64,000 nucleotides of DNA, taken from positions 1-64,000 of the forward strand of contig CAJTWH010000007.1 in assembly GCA_910579995.1 (NCBI GenBank), written 5' to 3'. The notes beneath the pieces are model-generated. The model was not told the origin of the DNA. It saw only the letters and a list, made by a program, of their open reading frames with translations, and ran no database searches. Each line of letters begins with the position of its first letter. Positions within the stretch are counted from its first letter, which is position 1. The position numbers were made by a program, and so were the translations under genes. Shown one piece after another: positions 24,195 to 32,719 of the stretch. Origin of the DNA: an uncultured Muribaculaceae bacterium (GTDB lineage Bacteria; Bacteroidota; Bacteroidia; Bacteroidales; Muribaculaceae).

Positions 24195-24226
24195 CAAAGT
24201 TAATTAATAAACTCCAAAATTCCAAA
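24195..24226 (-). promoter_or_regulatory. Consensus promoter for the Rhs cassette array
   Basis: Minus-strand TTTG (24223-24226), 20-bp spacer, TAACTTTG (24195-24202), 26 bp before the signal-peptide ORF. I see no equally good promoter inside the array as far as 13.4 kb. Confidence 0.8.
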
Positions 24227-24283
24227 TATTAGCTCGCAAATTCTTTCTGACACTTTTCAATATCGCATACATATATAAAAAGC

Positions 24284-24313
24284 AAGAGGCACGATATTGC
24301 TATCGTGCCTCTT
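24284..24313 (-). terminator. Terminator after tRNA-Pro
   Basis: A 13-bp perfect stem (AAGAGGCACGATA with its complement, 4-nt loop), followed on the minus strand by a T-rich run. Confidence 0.88.
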
Positions 24314-24321
24314 TTCAAAAG

Positions 24322-24395
24322 TCGGGGTGACTAGACTCGAACTAGCGACCTCACGCCCCCCAGACGCGTACTCTAACCAACTGAGCTACACCCCG
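24322..24395 (-). tRNA. tRNA-Pro (GGG)
   Basis: A 74-nt cloverleaf: acceptor stem CGGGGTG/CACCCCG with discriminator A, D-arm GCTCAGTTGGTTAGAGT, anticodon loop CTGGGGG (anticodon GGG at positions 34-36, G37 as usual for Pro), T-arm with GTTCGAGTC. The CCA end is not encoded. It has its own promoter and terminator. Its 3' end faces the Rhs region, the usual side for integrated elements, but I see no repeat of the 3' end. Confidence 0.93.
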
Positions 24396-24413
24396 TCTTT
24401 CTCAAAAGCGTTG

Positions 24414-24445
24414 CAAAGTTACGACCTATTTTTTGATTATGCAAA
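24414..24445 (-). promoter_or_regulatory. Consensus promoter for tRNA-Pro
   Basis: Minus-strand TTTG (24442-24445), 20-bp spacer, TAACTTTG (24414-24421), 19 bp before the tRNA. Confidence 0.82.
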
Positions 24446-24546
24446 TTTTTTAGCAACTTTTTTTCAAAAAAAATTCATCAATTTTAAATGGTACTTGATA
24501 ATCAGGGTGTTATAAAGGAGGCTTGCATTTGTGCTGAGGTTTGACT

Positions 24547-24554
24547 AATTTTGC
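24547..24554 (+). promoter_or_regulatory. -7 element of a near-leaderless histidine kinase mRNA
   Basis: TAATTTTG ends 6 bp before the ATG at 24561, with CTTG 20 bp upstream as an imperfect -33 box. The mRNA would start at or next to the start codon. Confidence 0.5.
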
Positions 24555-24560
24555 ACTGCT

Positions 24561-25766
24561 ATGGCAAATATATATGAACTGCGCCGATATGGCAAAATTG
24601 CGTTCCTTGTTGCCGCTGCCGCGGTGGTTGCGCTTTTCCTCTATTTCTCCGACGGCCTTATCAGAGACCTCTCGGATGTGGAGCGCGACCGTATGCAGCT
24701 GTGGGCCGACGCCACTAAGGAAATTGTGTCGGTGACAACGAGTGCCGACAATGGCGACACCAACATCGATTTCCTTTTAGGTATTATAAAGAGCAACACT
24801 ACCATCCCTGTACTGCTTACCGACGGCGAGGGGCATATACTGCAATATCGCAATTTCAATCTGCCTGTTCCCGGCGATACATTGGGCATAGGCTCGCCGC
24901 AGAACGAGCGCAATCTCGCCTACCTCAACTCCAAGCTTGCCGATCTTGCAGCCTCCGGCAAGATGATTGAGATTGATATAGCGCCCGGAGAGGTGCAGAA
25001 GCTATATTATGACGATTCTACCTTGCTGCGTCGCATGAGTGTGTTTCCTTATATACTGGTGCTGGTAATGCTGTCGTTTATCGCTGTGGTATATTTCGCC
25101 GTGCTCTCTACAAAGAAGGCGGAGCAGAACAAGGTGTGGGTCGGCCTGTCGAAAGAGACCGCTCACCAGCTCGGAACACCGATATCGTCGCTTATGGCAT
25201 GGATGGAGCTGCTGCCCGACATGGGAGTCGACGCCGACACTCTTGCCGAGATGAACAAGGATGTCAACCGCCTCAGCACCATAGCCTCGCGCTTTTCGAA
25301 GATAGGCAGCGCCCCGCGCATGGACTCCGCCGACCTCAACGCCACTGTGGGCGACGCCGTTTCTTATATGTCTACCCGCATTTCACCCCGCATATCGCTG
25401 CAGTGGCACCCATTTTCTCACCATGTGGATATCAAGGCATGTGCGCCGCTCTTGGCTTGGGTGATAGAAAACCTTATAAAGAATGCCGTCGACGCCATGG
25501 ACGGCAGCGGGCGGATCGATGTCTCTACCGGCGCCGGCCCGCTCAATGCATTTATTGAAGTGGCCGATACCGGCAAAGGCATAAGCCGCAAGAATTTCAA
25601 GACCGTATTCAACCCCGGCTTCACCACCAAGAGCCGCGGCTGGGGGCTCGGACTCACGCTCGCCAAGCGAATCATCGAGCAATACCACGGCGGTAAAATA
25701 TTTGTAAAACAATCAGCTCCCGGGGTCGGGACTACATTCAGAATCGAAATCCCGGTAGCGAAGTAA
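24561..25766 (+). CDS. Orphan sensor histidine kinase
   Basis: Inner-membrane sensor kinase, 401 aa. Two membrane segments (IAFLVAAAAVVALFLYF near the start; FPYILVLVMLSFIAVVYFAVL near 165-185) frame a periplasmic sensor domain of about 130 residues. The H-box (SKETAHQLGTPISSL, phosphorylated His), N-box (NLIKNAVDAM), G1 (DTGKGI) and G2 (GWGLGL) boxes are complete, so it should be active. No response regulator is encoded nearby. serB follows 12 bp downstream, so the two may be co-transcribed. Signal unknown. Confidence 0.9.
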   Translation: MANIYELRRYGKIAFLVAAAAVVALFLYFSDGLIRDLSDVERDRMQLWADATKEIVSVTTSADNGDTNIDFLLGIIKSNTTIPVLLTDGEGHILQYRNFNLPVPGDTLGIGSPQNERNLAYLNSKLADLAASGKMIEIDIAPGEVQKLYYDDSTLLRRMSVFPYILVLVMLSFIAVVYFAVLSTKKAEQNKVWVGLSKETAHQLGTPISSLMAWMELLPDMGVDADTLAEMNKDVNRLSTIASRFSKIGSAPRMDSADLNATVGDAVSYMSTRISPRISLQWHPFSHHVDIKACAPLLAWVIENLIKNAVDAMDGSGRIDVSTGAGPLNAFIEVADTGKGISRKNFKTVFNPGFTTKSRGWGLGLTLAKRIIEQYHGGKIFVKQSAPGVGTTFRIEIPVAK

Positions 25767-25778
25767 GCAATATATACA

Positions 25779-27011
25779 ATGACTAAGGAAGCTAACATAG
25801 AACTTATACTCATAAATATCTCAGGCGACGACCGTCCCGGCGTCACTGCCGCCCTCGCCGAAATCCTGTCGCGCCATGAAGCGCAGATTCTTGACATCGG
25901 TCAGGCCGACATACATCACAGCCTGTCGCTGGGCATACTCTTCCGCACCACATCAGAGCGCTCCGGCGACATAATGAAAGACCTCCTCTTCAAGTGCTAT
26001 GAATTGAGCGTGAAGATACGTTTCTCGCCCATTTCTATCGAAGATTATGAGAGCTGGGTGTCGCGTCAGGGTAAAAACCGCTGGATTATCACCATACTGG
26101 GCCGTCAGCTCAAGGCCAAGCATATAGCCTTGGTTACCGATGAGATAGCTCGCCAGCAGCTCAATATCGACAGCATACAGCGCCTTACAGGCCGTATGCC
26201 GCTCAGCGATAACGAAGAGCCGCGCTCGAAGGCATGCGTAGAGTTTTCGGTGCGAGGCAATCCGCTCGACATCGCCACTATGCGCAGCCGCTTCATGGAG
26301 ATATCGCAGGCCGAGGAATTTGATATCTCGCTTCAGGAAGACAACGTGTTCCGCCGCTGCCGCCGGTTGATATGCTTCGATATGGACTCTACCCTTATCG
26401 AGACCGAGGTAATCGACGAGCTCGCCGACCGCGCAGGCGTAGGCCCGCAGGTGCGCGCCATCACCGAGAGCGCCATGCGCGGTGAGATTGATTTCTGCGA
26501 GAGTTTCCGCCGCCGTGTCGCCCTGCTCGAAGGCCTTGACGAGAGTGTAATGCAGGACATCGCCGAGAATCTGCCCATAACCGAAGGAGTAGAGCGCATG
26601 ATGGCCGTGCTCAAACGCACCGGCTACAAGACGGCCATACTCTCGGGCGGTTTCACTTATTTCGGCAATTACCTCAAGCGTCGTTTCGGCTTCGACTATG
26701 TATATGCCAACGAGCTTGAGATTGTCGACGGCAAACTTACCGGCCGCTACGTCGGCGATATTGTCGACGGCAAGCGCAAGGCCGAGCTCCTGCGCATAAT
26801 AGCTCAGGTTGAAAATATAAACATAGCCCAGACCATAGCAGTTGGCGACGGTGCCAACGATCTGCCCATGCTCTCCACTGCCGGCCTTGGCATAGCCTTC
26901 CATGCCAAACCCAAGGTGAAGCAGACAGCCCGCCAGTCGATTTCGACAATCGGCCTCGACGGTGTGCTCTATTTCTTGGGCTTCAAAGACAGCTACATCG
27001 GCTCGAAATAA
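25779..27011 (+). CDS. serB: Phosphoserine phosphatase with two ACT domains
   Basis: Last step of serine synthesis: O-phospho-L-serine to serine and phosphate, cytoplasmic. Residues 8-85 and about 103-180 are ACT domains, likely binding amino acids; the HAD phosphatase domain follows with the nucleophile motif DMDST (D201, D203), SGGFTYF (motif II), a Lys in GKRKAELL, and GDGANDLPML (motif IV). 410 aa, the usual length for ACT-containing SerB. Complete and normal. Confidence 0.95.
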   Translation: MTKEANIELILINISGDDRPGVTAALAEILSRHEAQILDIGQADIHHSLSLGILFRTTSERSGDIMKDLLFKCYELSVKIRFSPISIEDYESWVSRQGKNRWIITILGRQLKAKHIALVTDEIARQQLNIDSIQRLTGRMPLSDNEEPRSKACVEFSVRGNPLDIATMRSRFMEISQAEEFDISLQEDNVFRRCRRLICFDMDSTLIETEVIDELADRAGVGPQVRAITESAMRGEIDFCESFRRRVALLEGLDESVMQDIAENLPITEGVERMMAVLKRTGYKTAILSGGFTYFGNYLKRRFGFDYVYANELEIVDGKLTGRYVGDIVDGKRKAELLRIIAQVENINIAQTIAVGDGANDLPMLSTAGLGIAFHAKPKVKQTARQSISTIGLDGVLYFLGFKDSYIGSK

Positions 27012-27102
27012 AAATTTTTGCCACGGGCGCGAACTTTTTCAAGCCTGCAGCGTTTTAATTGAAAGCTGTAACTTTTCAACTATTTCATCAATGTAGCTGC
27101 CC

Positions 27103-29412
27103 ATGAGGGTTCTTAAGTGCTTTTTTCTTCTTTTCGTTTTTCTCCTGACTTCGACATCAGCGCTGCCACAGGCAGCGCTGGGGTCGCATCAGTCGGTCGG
27201 ACTTGTGCTCAGCGGCGGCGGTGCGAAGGGTATCGCCCACATCGGCGCCATTAAGGCTCTTGAGGAAAACGATATCCCCATCGACTATATCACAGGCACA
27301 TCGATGGGTGCCATTGTCGGTGCGCTCTATGCCATAGGATATACACCCGAAGAGATGATGGCTCTGATTACATCGCCATACTTCGGCTATATGTCTACCG
27401 GTACGGTCGACCCTGAGTTCACGTATTATTTTTCTTCCGACCGCGTGTCGCCACAGCTGTTTTCCATGCAGGTGGGGCACACCGACAGTATCAGCGGCAA
27501 GCGCTTCAATCCTCAATCGCTCATCTCGCCTGCGCCAATGCAGTTTGGCTTCATGGAGATTTTCAGTGCCAACACGGCCCAATGCGGGGGCGACTTCGAC
27601 AAGCTCTTTGTGCCGCTCCGCACTGTGGCTTCGAATATGACACGCCGCTGCAAGCATGTATTCGCCGGCGGCGATCTTGCCGACGCCGTGCGGGCTTCCA
27701 TGAGCTTCCCTCTTGTATTTCAGGCTATCAGGATAGATGGCGACGTATACTACGACGGCGGTATCTACGATAATTTCCCCGTCGATGTAATGCGCAGTGA
27801 GTTCGCCCCGTCGGTAATGCTTGGTTTTGATGTCTCCGCTCCGTCCGACGGGCCTCCCAACAGCTATATGGACCAGCTCGAAATGCTCGTCATGGTGCCT
27901 CAGACCTACGACCTGCCCGAGCGCGACGGTGTCAAGGTGCGCATTAAGCTCAGCGAATTCGGCCTGCTCGATTTCGGCGCTGCGCAGCAGATATATGAAA
28001 AAGGCTACCGGCGCACGATGGAAATGATGGACTCTATCAAAGCCCGTGTCCACACCCGTATTTCCGGCGACGTGCGCGATATGCGCCGCAAGACATTCCG
28101 CATGCGCACTCCGGCTCTGCGTTTTTCCGATGTCAAGGTAAGCGGAGGCTCGCCGAGGCAAAATGAGTATATACGCTATCTTTTCAATCCGGCCAAGGGT
28201 GAAGATACCATAGGTGTAGACCGTGCAAGGCTTGCCTTTTACCGCGCACTTGGTTCTGACAAACTCAACAAGCTCACACCGTCGGCAGTGCCGGTCGACA
28301 GCACCGGTCTCTTCAACCTCAATCTCGACATATCTGTCAAGAAAAAGATATCGCTTGGTGCCGGGGCATATATCACATCATCGAATAACAGCTTCCTCTA
28401 TCTTCGGGCCGGATATTCATCGCTGAGCTTCAGCAGCGTCAATGCCGACGTTGAGGCTTGGATTGGCCAAAGCTACATGGCCGGTATGCTGAGCGGCTCG
28501 ATATTTCTGCCCTCGCGGCTGCCGTCGGCGTTGAAGCTTACTGCAGTGGCGTCGAGGCAACGTTTCCATGAAAATGAAAAGTTGTTTTTTAAAGACAACG
28601 AGCCCTCGTTTGTCATCGATCATGAATATTTCGGCCGTCTCGCATGGTCTTTTGCCGCCGGCCGGAAAGGAAGCGGTGAAGTTGGTGTAGGCGGAGGCAG
28701 GCTTTACAACACCTTCTACCGCAACAGCGACCCCGAGAGTTATCTTGCGGGACGCGACAATATCGGCCTCAACCTTGCCCAAGCCTACGCCGCTTACAGC
28801 TCTTCCACACTCGATGACTACAATTATCCCACCTCGGGATTTCAACGCCGCGGTACGGTGTCGGCTGTTATCGGGCGCTCCCATTTCCATAACGCCATTG
28901 ATGAGACAGACCATAGCGACAATCTCAGATGGATTCAGCTTCATTGGCGCGAGCGCGATTATTTCAATATCGGCAAGCACTTCTCCTTGGGTGTCGAAGG
29001 TGAGCTGATGGCTTCGACACGGCCGCTCCTGCAAAGCTACTATGCCACAATCTCCACTGCGCCGGCGTTTACTCCCACTCCGGCGTCGTACAATGTATTC
29101 GATCCCGGCTTGCGGGCGACGAGTTTTGCCGCAGCCTCGCTTGTGCCGGTTTATAAATATAACTCTACCTTGTCGGCCCGGCTCACAATGAGCGGTTTTG
29201 TGCCGGCGCGCACGATCGTGGAGACTGCCGGAGGGCTCGCGCGATATGGCCGTTGGTTCGGAACGGCGCACTTCTTCGGCGAGTTCGCCGTGGCGTGCAA
29301 ATTGCCCTTTGCCACGCTGAGCGCGTATTGCAACTACTCCACATCGCGCCATCATTTCAACGCCGGTATCAGTCTCGGCCTATTCATATTAGCACCCAAA
29401 TTTATACAATGA
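27103..29412 (+). CDS. Patatin-like phospholipase fused to an outer-membrane barrel
   Basis: 769 aa, exported (signal peptide MRVLKCFFLLFVFLLTSTSA). The patatin domain (about 30-320) has the oxyanion loop GGGAKG, the nucleophile GTSMG and the catalytic Asp in DGGIYDNFP. A POTRA-like segment (about 340-405) and a BamA/surface-antigen barrel follow and end in a terminal strand with LGLFILAPKFIQ. This is the PlpD/RssA-barrel architecture (type Vd-like); whether the lipase part is displayed outside or held in the periplasm cannot be seen. Its stop overlaps the ssb start by 4 bp. Confidence 0.92.
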   Translation: MRVLKCFFLLFVFLLTSTSALPQAALGSHQSVGLVLSGGGAKGIAHIGAIKALEENDIPIDYITGTSMGAIVGALYAIGYTPEEMMALITSPYFGYMSTGTVDPEFTYYFSSDRVSPQLFSMQVGHTDSISGKRFNPQSLISPAPMQFGFMEIFSANTAQCGGDFDKLFVPLRTVASNMTRRCKHVFAGGDLADAVRASMSFPLVFQAIRIDGDVYYDGGIYDNFPVDVMRSEFAPSVMLGFDVSAPSDGPPNSYMDQLEMLVMVPQTYDLPERDGVKVRIKLSEFGLLDFGAAQQIYEKGYRRTMEMMDSIKARVHTRISGDVRDMRRKTFRMRTPALRFSDVKVSGGSPRQNEYIRYLFNPAKGEDTIGVDRARLAFYRALGSDKLNKLTPSAVPVDSTGLFNLNLDISVKKKISLGAGAYITSSNNSFLYLRAGYSSLSFSSVNADVEAWIGQSYMAGMLSGSIFLPSRLPSALKLTAVASRQRFHENEKLFFKDNEPSFVIDHEYFGRLAWSFAAGRKGSGEVGVGGGRLYNTFYRNSDPESYLAGRDNIGLNLAQAYAAYSSSTLDDYNYPTSGFQRRGTVSAVIGRSHFHNAIDETDHSDNLRWIQLHWRERDYFNIGKHFSLGVEGELMASTRPLLQSYYATISTAPAFTPTPASYNVFDPGLRATSFAAASLVPVYKYNSTLSARLTMSGFVPARTIVETAGGLARYGRWFGTAHFFGEFAVACKLPFATLSAYCNYSTSRHHFNAGISLGLFILAPKFIQ

Positions 29413-29750
29413 ACAAAGTGATACTTTGCGGCAATGTAGGCCGCGACCCCAAAATGAGAATGGTAGACAGCAGCCCCGTTGCCGAGTTTACCCTTGCCAC
29501 AAACGAGCGTCGGCGCGGACGAGACGCCGAGGGCCGTGAGATAGAACTCCCCGAAATCACCGAGTGGCACAATATCGTCATGTGGGGACGTGCGGCCGAG
29601 TTTGCCGAGAGATATATCCGCAAAGGCTCAAAGCTCCTTGTAGAAGGCAAAATCCGCACCCGTGCGTGGGACGACCATAATGCCATAAGACGCACTATCA
29701 CCGAGATTTATGTCGATTCTTTTGAACTTTTACCGCGTTCGCAGGGTTGA
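29409..29750 (+). CDS. ssb: Single-stranded DNA-binding protein
   Basis: OB-fold protein that coats single-stranded DNA. 113 aa: MNKVILCGNVGRDPKMR opening, EWHNIVMWGRAAEFAERYIRKGSKLLVEGKI core. The C-terminus ends soon after the OB fold (FELLPRSQG) and lacks the acidic DDDIPF-type tip that recruits partner proteins, so it may be a secondary SSB. The ATG at 29409 is chosen because it overlaps the upstream stop (ATGA) and starts the OB fold; longer in-frame starts read into non-SSB sequence. Confidence 0.93.
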   Translation: MNKVILCGNVGRDPKMRMVDSSPVAEFTLATNERRRGRDAEGREIELPEITEWHNIVMWGRAAEFAERYIRKGSKLLVEGKIRTRAWDDHNAIRRTITEIYVDSFELLPRSQG

Positions 29751-29809
29751 TATATTATTCAACTGAAGTTTGCGAAACTTAAAAACATCAACTGTTTATT
29801 TATCAGACC

Positions 29810-30685
29810 ATGCGCATGACCGGACGCCGCAGCAGCGGCAACATCGAAGATCGCCGCGGTAGCGGCACAGGCCGCAAATTAGGTATTGGCGGCGGTATTG
29901 TGGGAGTGATTATCGTAGCTGCCATCACACTCTTCTCGGGTGGTGGCATTGGCGATGTGCTCGGCAACATCATGGGCAGCGGGGCTCTGCAGCCTCAATA
30001 TGCACAGCAGGAATACACTCCCGACGCCGAAGACGAGCGGCTCGCCACTTTTGCCTCGCAGGTTCTCGCAGGCACAGAGGATGTGTGGACCCGTGAATTC
30101 CAGCGGCAGGGCTGGGGTGAGTACGAATGTCCCAAGATGGTGCTTTTCTCCGGTGCCGTGCAGTCGGGCTGCGGAAATGCCACATCGCAGACAGGCCCCT
30201 TCTATTGCTCCGCCGACCAGACTGTTTATATCGACCTCGACTTCTTCAAGGATATGAAAACGAGTATCGGTGCCGACGGCGATTTTGCCTACGCCTACGT
30301 AATCGCACACGAGGTAGGGCACCATGTGCAATATCTGCTCGGCACTCTTGACCGCGCCCACAATCAGATGGCGCAGCTGAGTGAGACCGAGGCAAACCGC
30401 ATAAGCGTGCGCCTCGAATTGCAGGCCGACTTCTATGCCGGCGTATGGGCAGCCCTTGACAATGAAATGTTCAACTCCATAGAGGCCGGCGATGTGGAGA
30501 ACGCCATCAATGCCGCCTCAAAAATCGGCGACGATTATCTGCAGCGCAAGGCATACGGCCGCGAGATTCCCGACAGCTTCAACCATGGCCGCAGTGAGCA
30601 GCGTGTGAGATGGCTGACAAAAGGTATCCAGACCGGAAATCCAAACTATGGCGACACTTTCAGTCCCGCTTATTCAGATTTATGA
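29810..30685 (+). CDS. YpfJ-family neutral zinc metallopeptidase
   Basis: 291-aa membrane-anchored metalloprotease of the KPN_02809/YpfJ family. A basic N-terminus (MRMTGRRSSGNIEDRRGS) precedes one membrane helix (IGGGIVGVIIVAAITLF), then an extracytoplasmic domain with the zinc motif HEVGHHVQ and a downstream Glu in ELQADFYAGVW. Full length for the family. Substrate unknown. Four bp separate it from ribD, so the two may share a transcript. Confidence 0.92.
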   Translation: MRMTGRRSSGNIEDRRGSGTGRKLGIGGGIVGVIIVAAITLFSGGGIGDVLGNIMGSGALQPQYAQQEYTPDAEDERLATFASQVLAGTEDVWTREFQRQGWGEYECPKMVLFSGAVQSGCGNATSQTGPFYCSADQTVYIDLDFFKDMKTSIGADGDFAYAYVIAHEVGHHVQYLLGTLDRAHNQMAQLSETEANRISVRLELQADFYAGVWAALDNEMFNSIEAGDVENAINAASKIGDDYLQRKAYGREIPDSFNHGRSEQRVRWLTKGIQTGNPNYGDTFSPAYSDL

Positions 30686-30689
30686 CATT

Positions 30690-31691
30690 ATGACTTTTAC
30701 TCCCGACGATTACAAATATATGCGACGCGCTCTTGAGCTTGCAGCTCTCGGGCGCGGCCATGTTTCACCCAACCCGATGGTAGGCGCAGTCATTGTCGCC
30801 CCCGACAGCAGAATAATAGGCGAGGGTTGGCACAGACATTACGGAGGGCCCCATGCTGAGGTGAATGCCGTCAACTCGGTAGCTGATTCTGACCGTCACC
30901 TTTTGCCGGAGAGCACCATTTATGTCACCCTCGAGCCTTGCTCCCATTATGGCAAGACGCCCCCCTGCGCCAAGTTGCTCTGCGACATTCATATAGGCAG
31001 GGTAGTGGTTGCTGCAGATGATCCCAATCCGCGTGTGGCCGGGCGGGGAATATCAATGCTGCGGGAGGCCGGTATAGAAGTTGCTACCGGTCTGCTTGCA
31101 CACGAAAGCTGCTTGCTCAACAAGACTTTCATGACCGCGCATACTCTCCACCGTCCTTTCGTGACCCTCAAATGGGCTCAGAGTGCCGACGGGTACCTTG
31201 ATCACAAGCGATGTGGAGGAGAGTCTGCCGCGCGATTTTCAACGCCTCTGTCATCGCTTACCGTGCATAGCCGGCGTGCCGTGCACGACGCCATTGCCGT
31301 AGGGGCACGCACGTTTGAGCTCGACAGTCCGCGGCTCAACACCCGTCTGGTAGCCGGCAGCTCTCCCAAGCGCATTGTCTTTGACCGCTCCAACAAGATA
31401 TCCGACCTTACTTGTATACACATTACCTCAGACCGCCCGCTTGAAGAGACGCTGAGCTGTCTGTATCGTGAGGATAATATCACCTCGCTTATGGTAGAGG
31501 GCGGGGCTTCATTGCTCAACAGTTTTATACAGGCAGGACTATGGGATGAGGCATATATCGAAGTCGCTGCGCCGCTTGGCGATAAAGGGGCGGTGAAGGC
31601 TCCGGTATTGCAGATGTTGCCCGCCGAAACATACCAAATTGACGGCAACACGATATATAAATACACTAAAAATCACACAAAGTTCGCCTAA
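30690..31691 (+). CDS. ribD: Riboflavin biosynthesis deaminase/reductase RibD
   Basis: Bifunctional cytoplasmic enzyme of riboflavin synthesis: deaminates the pyrimidine product of GTP cyclohydrolase II, then reduces its ribosyl chain with NADPH. Deaminase domain (1-145) with zinc motifs HAEVNA and PCSHYGKTPPC; reductase domain (about 148-333) with TLKWAQSADG and VEGGASLLNSFI. 333 aa from ATG 30690, just behind a TTATGACATT gap; the in-frame ATG at 30648 would overlap the metallopeptidase by 38 bp. Normal family length. Confidence 0.94.
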   Translation: MTFTPDDYKYMRRALELAALGRGHVSPNPMVGAVIVAPDSRIIGEGWHRHYGGPHAEVNAVNSVADSDRHLLPESTIYVTLEPCSHYGKTPPCAKLLCDIHIGRVVVAADDPNPRVAGRGISMLREAGIEVATGLLAHESCLLNKTFMTAHTLHRPFVTLKWAQSADGYLDHKRCGGESAARFSTPLSSLTVHSRRAVHDAIAVGARTFELDSPRLNTRLVAGSSPKRIVFDRSNKISDLTCIHITSDRPLEETLSCLYREDNITSLMVEGGASLLNSFIQAGLWDEAYIEVAAPLGDKGAVKAPVLQMLPAETYQIDGNTIYKYTKNHTKFA

Positions 31692-31749
31692 AAAACAAAA
31701 ATAGTCGTAATTTGTTATATAAATAGTAGGATTTTAACGCAAAATGTCT

Positions 31750-31757
31750 TAAATTTG
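31750..31757 (+). promoter_or_regulatory. -7 element for the winged-helix gene
   Basis: TAAATTTG, 65 bp ahead of the ATG at 31823; no clear -33 box. Confidence 0.5.
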
Positions 31758-31822
31758 CCGACAAGATAAACCGGAATTCGATATATAAATATAATTGTCT
31801 AACTAATTAAACAATCAGCAAG

Positions 31823-32041
31823 ATGAACACAGAAACTATCGGCATGTATGCCGGCTCTGTTTGGGTAGCCCTCAGCAATGCTGACGCCCTCGGAGTAAAA
31901 CAGATCAAAAAGATGACCAAGCTCAAAGACAAAGAAGTCTTCGCAGCTCTCGGATGGCTTGCCCGCGAAGGCAAAGTGACCATTCTCCCCGATCCTGAAG
32001 ATGAGAAAGAGCTTATTGTATCGCTCGTAGCCAACAACTAA
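31823..32041 (+). CDS. Winged-helix domain protein (DUF2582-like)
   Basis: 72-aa protein, a single winged helix-turn-helix: IGMYAGSVWVALSN helix, LGVKQIKKMTKLKDKEVFAALGWLAREGKV recognition part. It resembles the small DUF2582 winged-helix family of Bacteroidales. DNA binding is likely but its target is unknown. Single-gene transcript closed by a bidirectional terminator; convergent with rubrerythrin. Confidence 0.82.
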   Translation: MNTETIGMYAGSVWVALSNADALGVKQIKKMTKLKDKEVFAALGWLAREGKVTILPDPEDEKELIVSLVANN

Positions 32042-32061
32042 GCCCGTACATCCATAAAAAT

Positions 32062-32096
32062 AAAGCGACCCGCATTGCGAGTCGCTTTGTTTTTTA
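32062..32096. terminator. Bidirectional terminator
   Basis: 8-bp stem (AAAGCGAC/GTCGCTTT, 11-nt loop) with a T-run on the plus side and an A-run before it, between the convergent winged-helix and rubrerythrin genes. Confidence 0.8.
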
Positions 32097-32111
32097 TCCG
32101 AAAAGGTCGGC

Positions 32112-32663
32112 TTATTTGCCGAAGTAGCGGTTGTAGAGACCTTGGAAGCCCTGGCCGTGGCGAGCCTCGTCTTTTGCCATTTCGTGAACGGTGTCGTGGA
32201 TGGCGTCGAGGTTGAGCTCTTTGGCGCGTTTTGCAATGCGCATTTTGTCGGCGTTTGCACCGGCTTCTGCGGCCATGCGTTTCTCAAGGTTTGTGCGGGT
32301 ATCCCATACCATCTCGCCAAGGAGTTCGGCGAATTTGGCAGCGTGCTCAGCTTCTTCGAAAGCGTAGCGCTTGAAAGCCTCTGCAACTTCGGGGTAGCCT
32401 TCGCGGTCGGCCTGACGGCTCATTGCGAGGTACATACCTACTTCTGTGCATTCGCCGTTGAAGTGGGCGGTGAGGTCGGCGATCATTTCGTCGTCGCAGC
32501 CTTTTGCTACGCCGATTTCATGCTCGGTTACAAACTGAAGAAGAGCGGCTTGGTCAAGTTCTTTGAATTTGCTTTTGGGAGCACCGCACTGGGGGCACTT
32601 TTCGGGAGCTTCGTCACCTTCGTGGATAAAGCCACATACGGTGCAGATAAATTTCTTTTTCAT
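32112..32663 (-). CDS. Reverse rubrerythrin
   Basis: Non-haem iron NADH peroxidase that removes hydrogen peroxide in anaerobes. The rubredoxin-like Fe(Cys)4 site comes first (C7-x2-C10 and C23-x2-C26), followed by the four-helix di-iron domain with FNGECTEVGMY, EEAEH and DEARHG ligands. This reversed order defines reverse rubrerythrins. 183 aa, complete. Cytoplasmic; fits oxidative-stress defence in a gut anaerobe. Confidence 0.93.
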   Translation of the reverse strand: MKKKFICTVCGFIHEGDEAPEKCPQCGAPKSKFKELDQAALLQFVTEHEIGVAKGCDDEMIADLTAHFNGECTEVGMYLAMSRQADREGYPEVAEAFKRYAFEEAEHAAKFAELLGEMVWDTRTNLEKRMAAEAGANADKMRIAKRAKELNLDAIHDTVHEMAKDEARHGQGFQGLYNRYFGK

Positions 32664-32719
32664 TCTGGAAAAATTGTGGAATTGTTGTTTTTTATGTAGT
32701 GTTTCGGAAGCCCCGGATA

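Noticed and set aside
13446..24395. Integrated element with tRNA-Pro as attachment site
   Set aside because: No integrase and no second copy of the tRNA 3' end seen in the window; kept only as a low-interest note.
25953..26903. Long open frame (about 316 codons) on the minus strand opposite serB
   Set aside because: It lies antisense to a well-supported gene; GC-rich codon structure keeps the opposite strand open, and its translation shows no recognisable domain.
28417..29355. Long open frame on the minus strand opposite the patatin barrel
   Set aside because: Antisense shadow; low-complexity Arg/Ala-rich translation.
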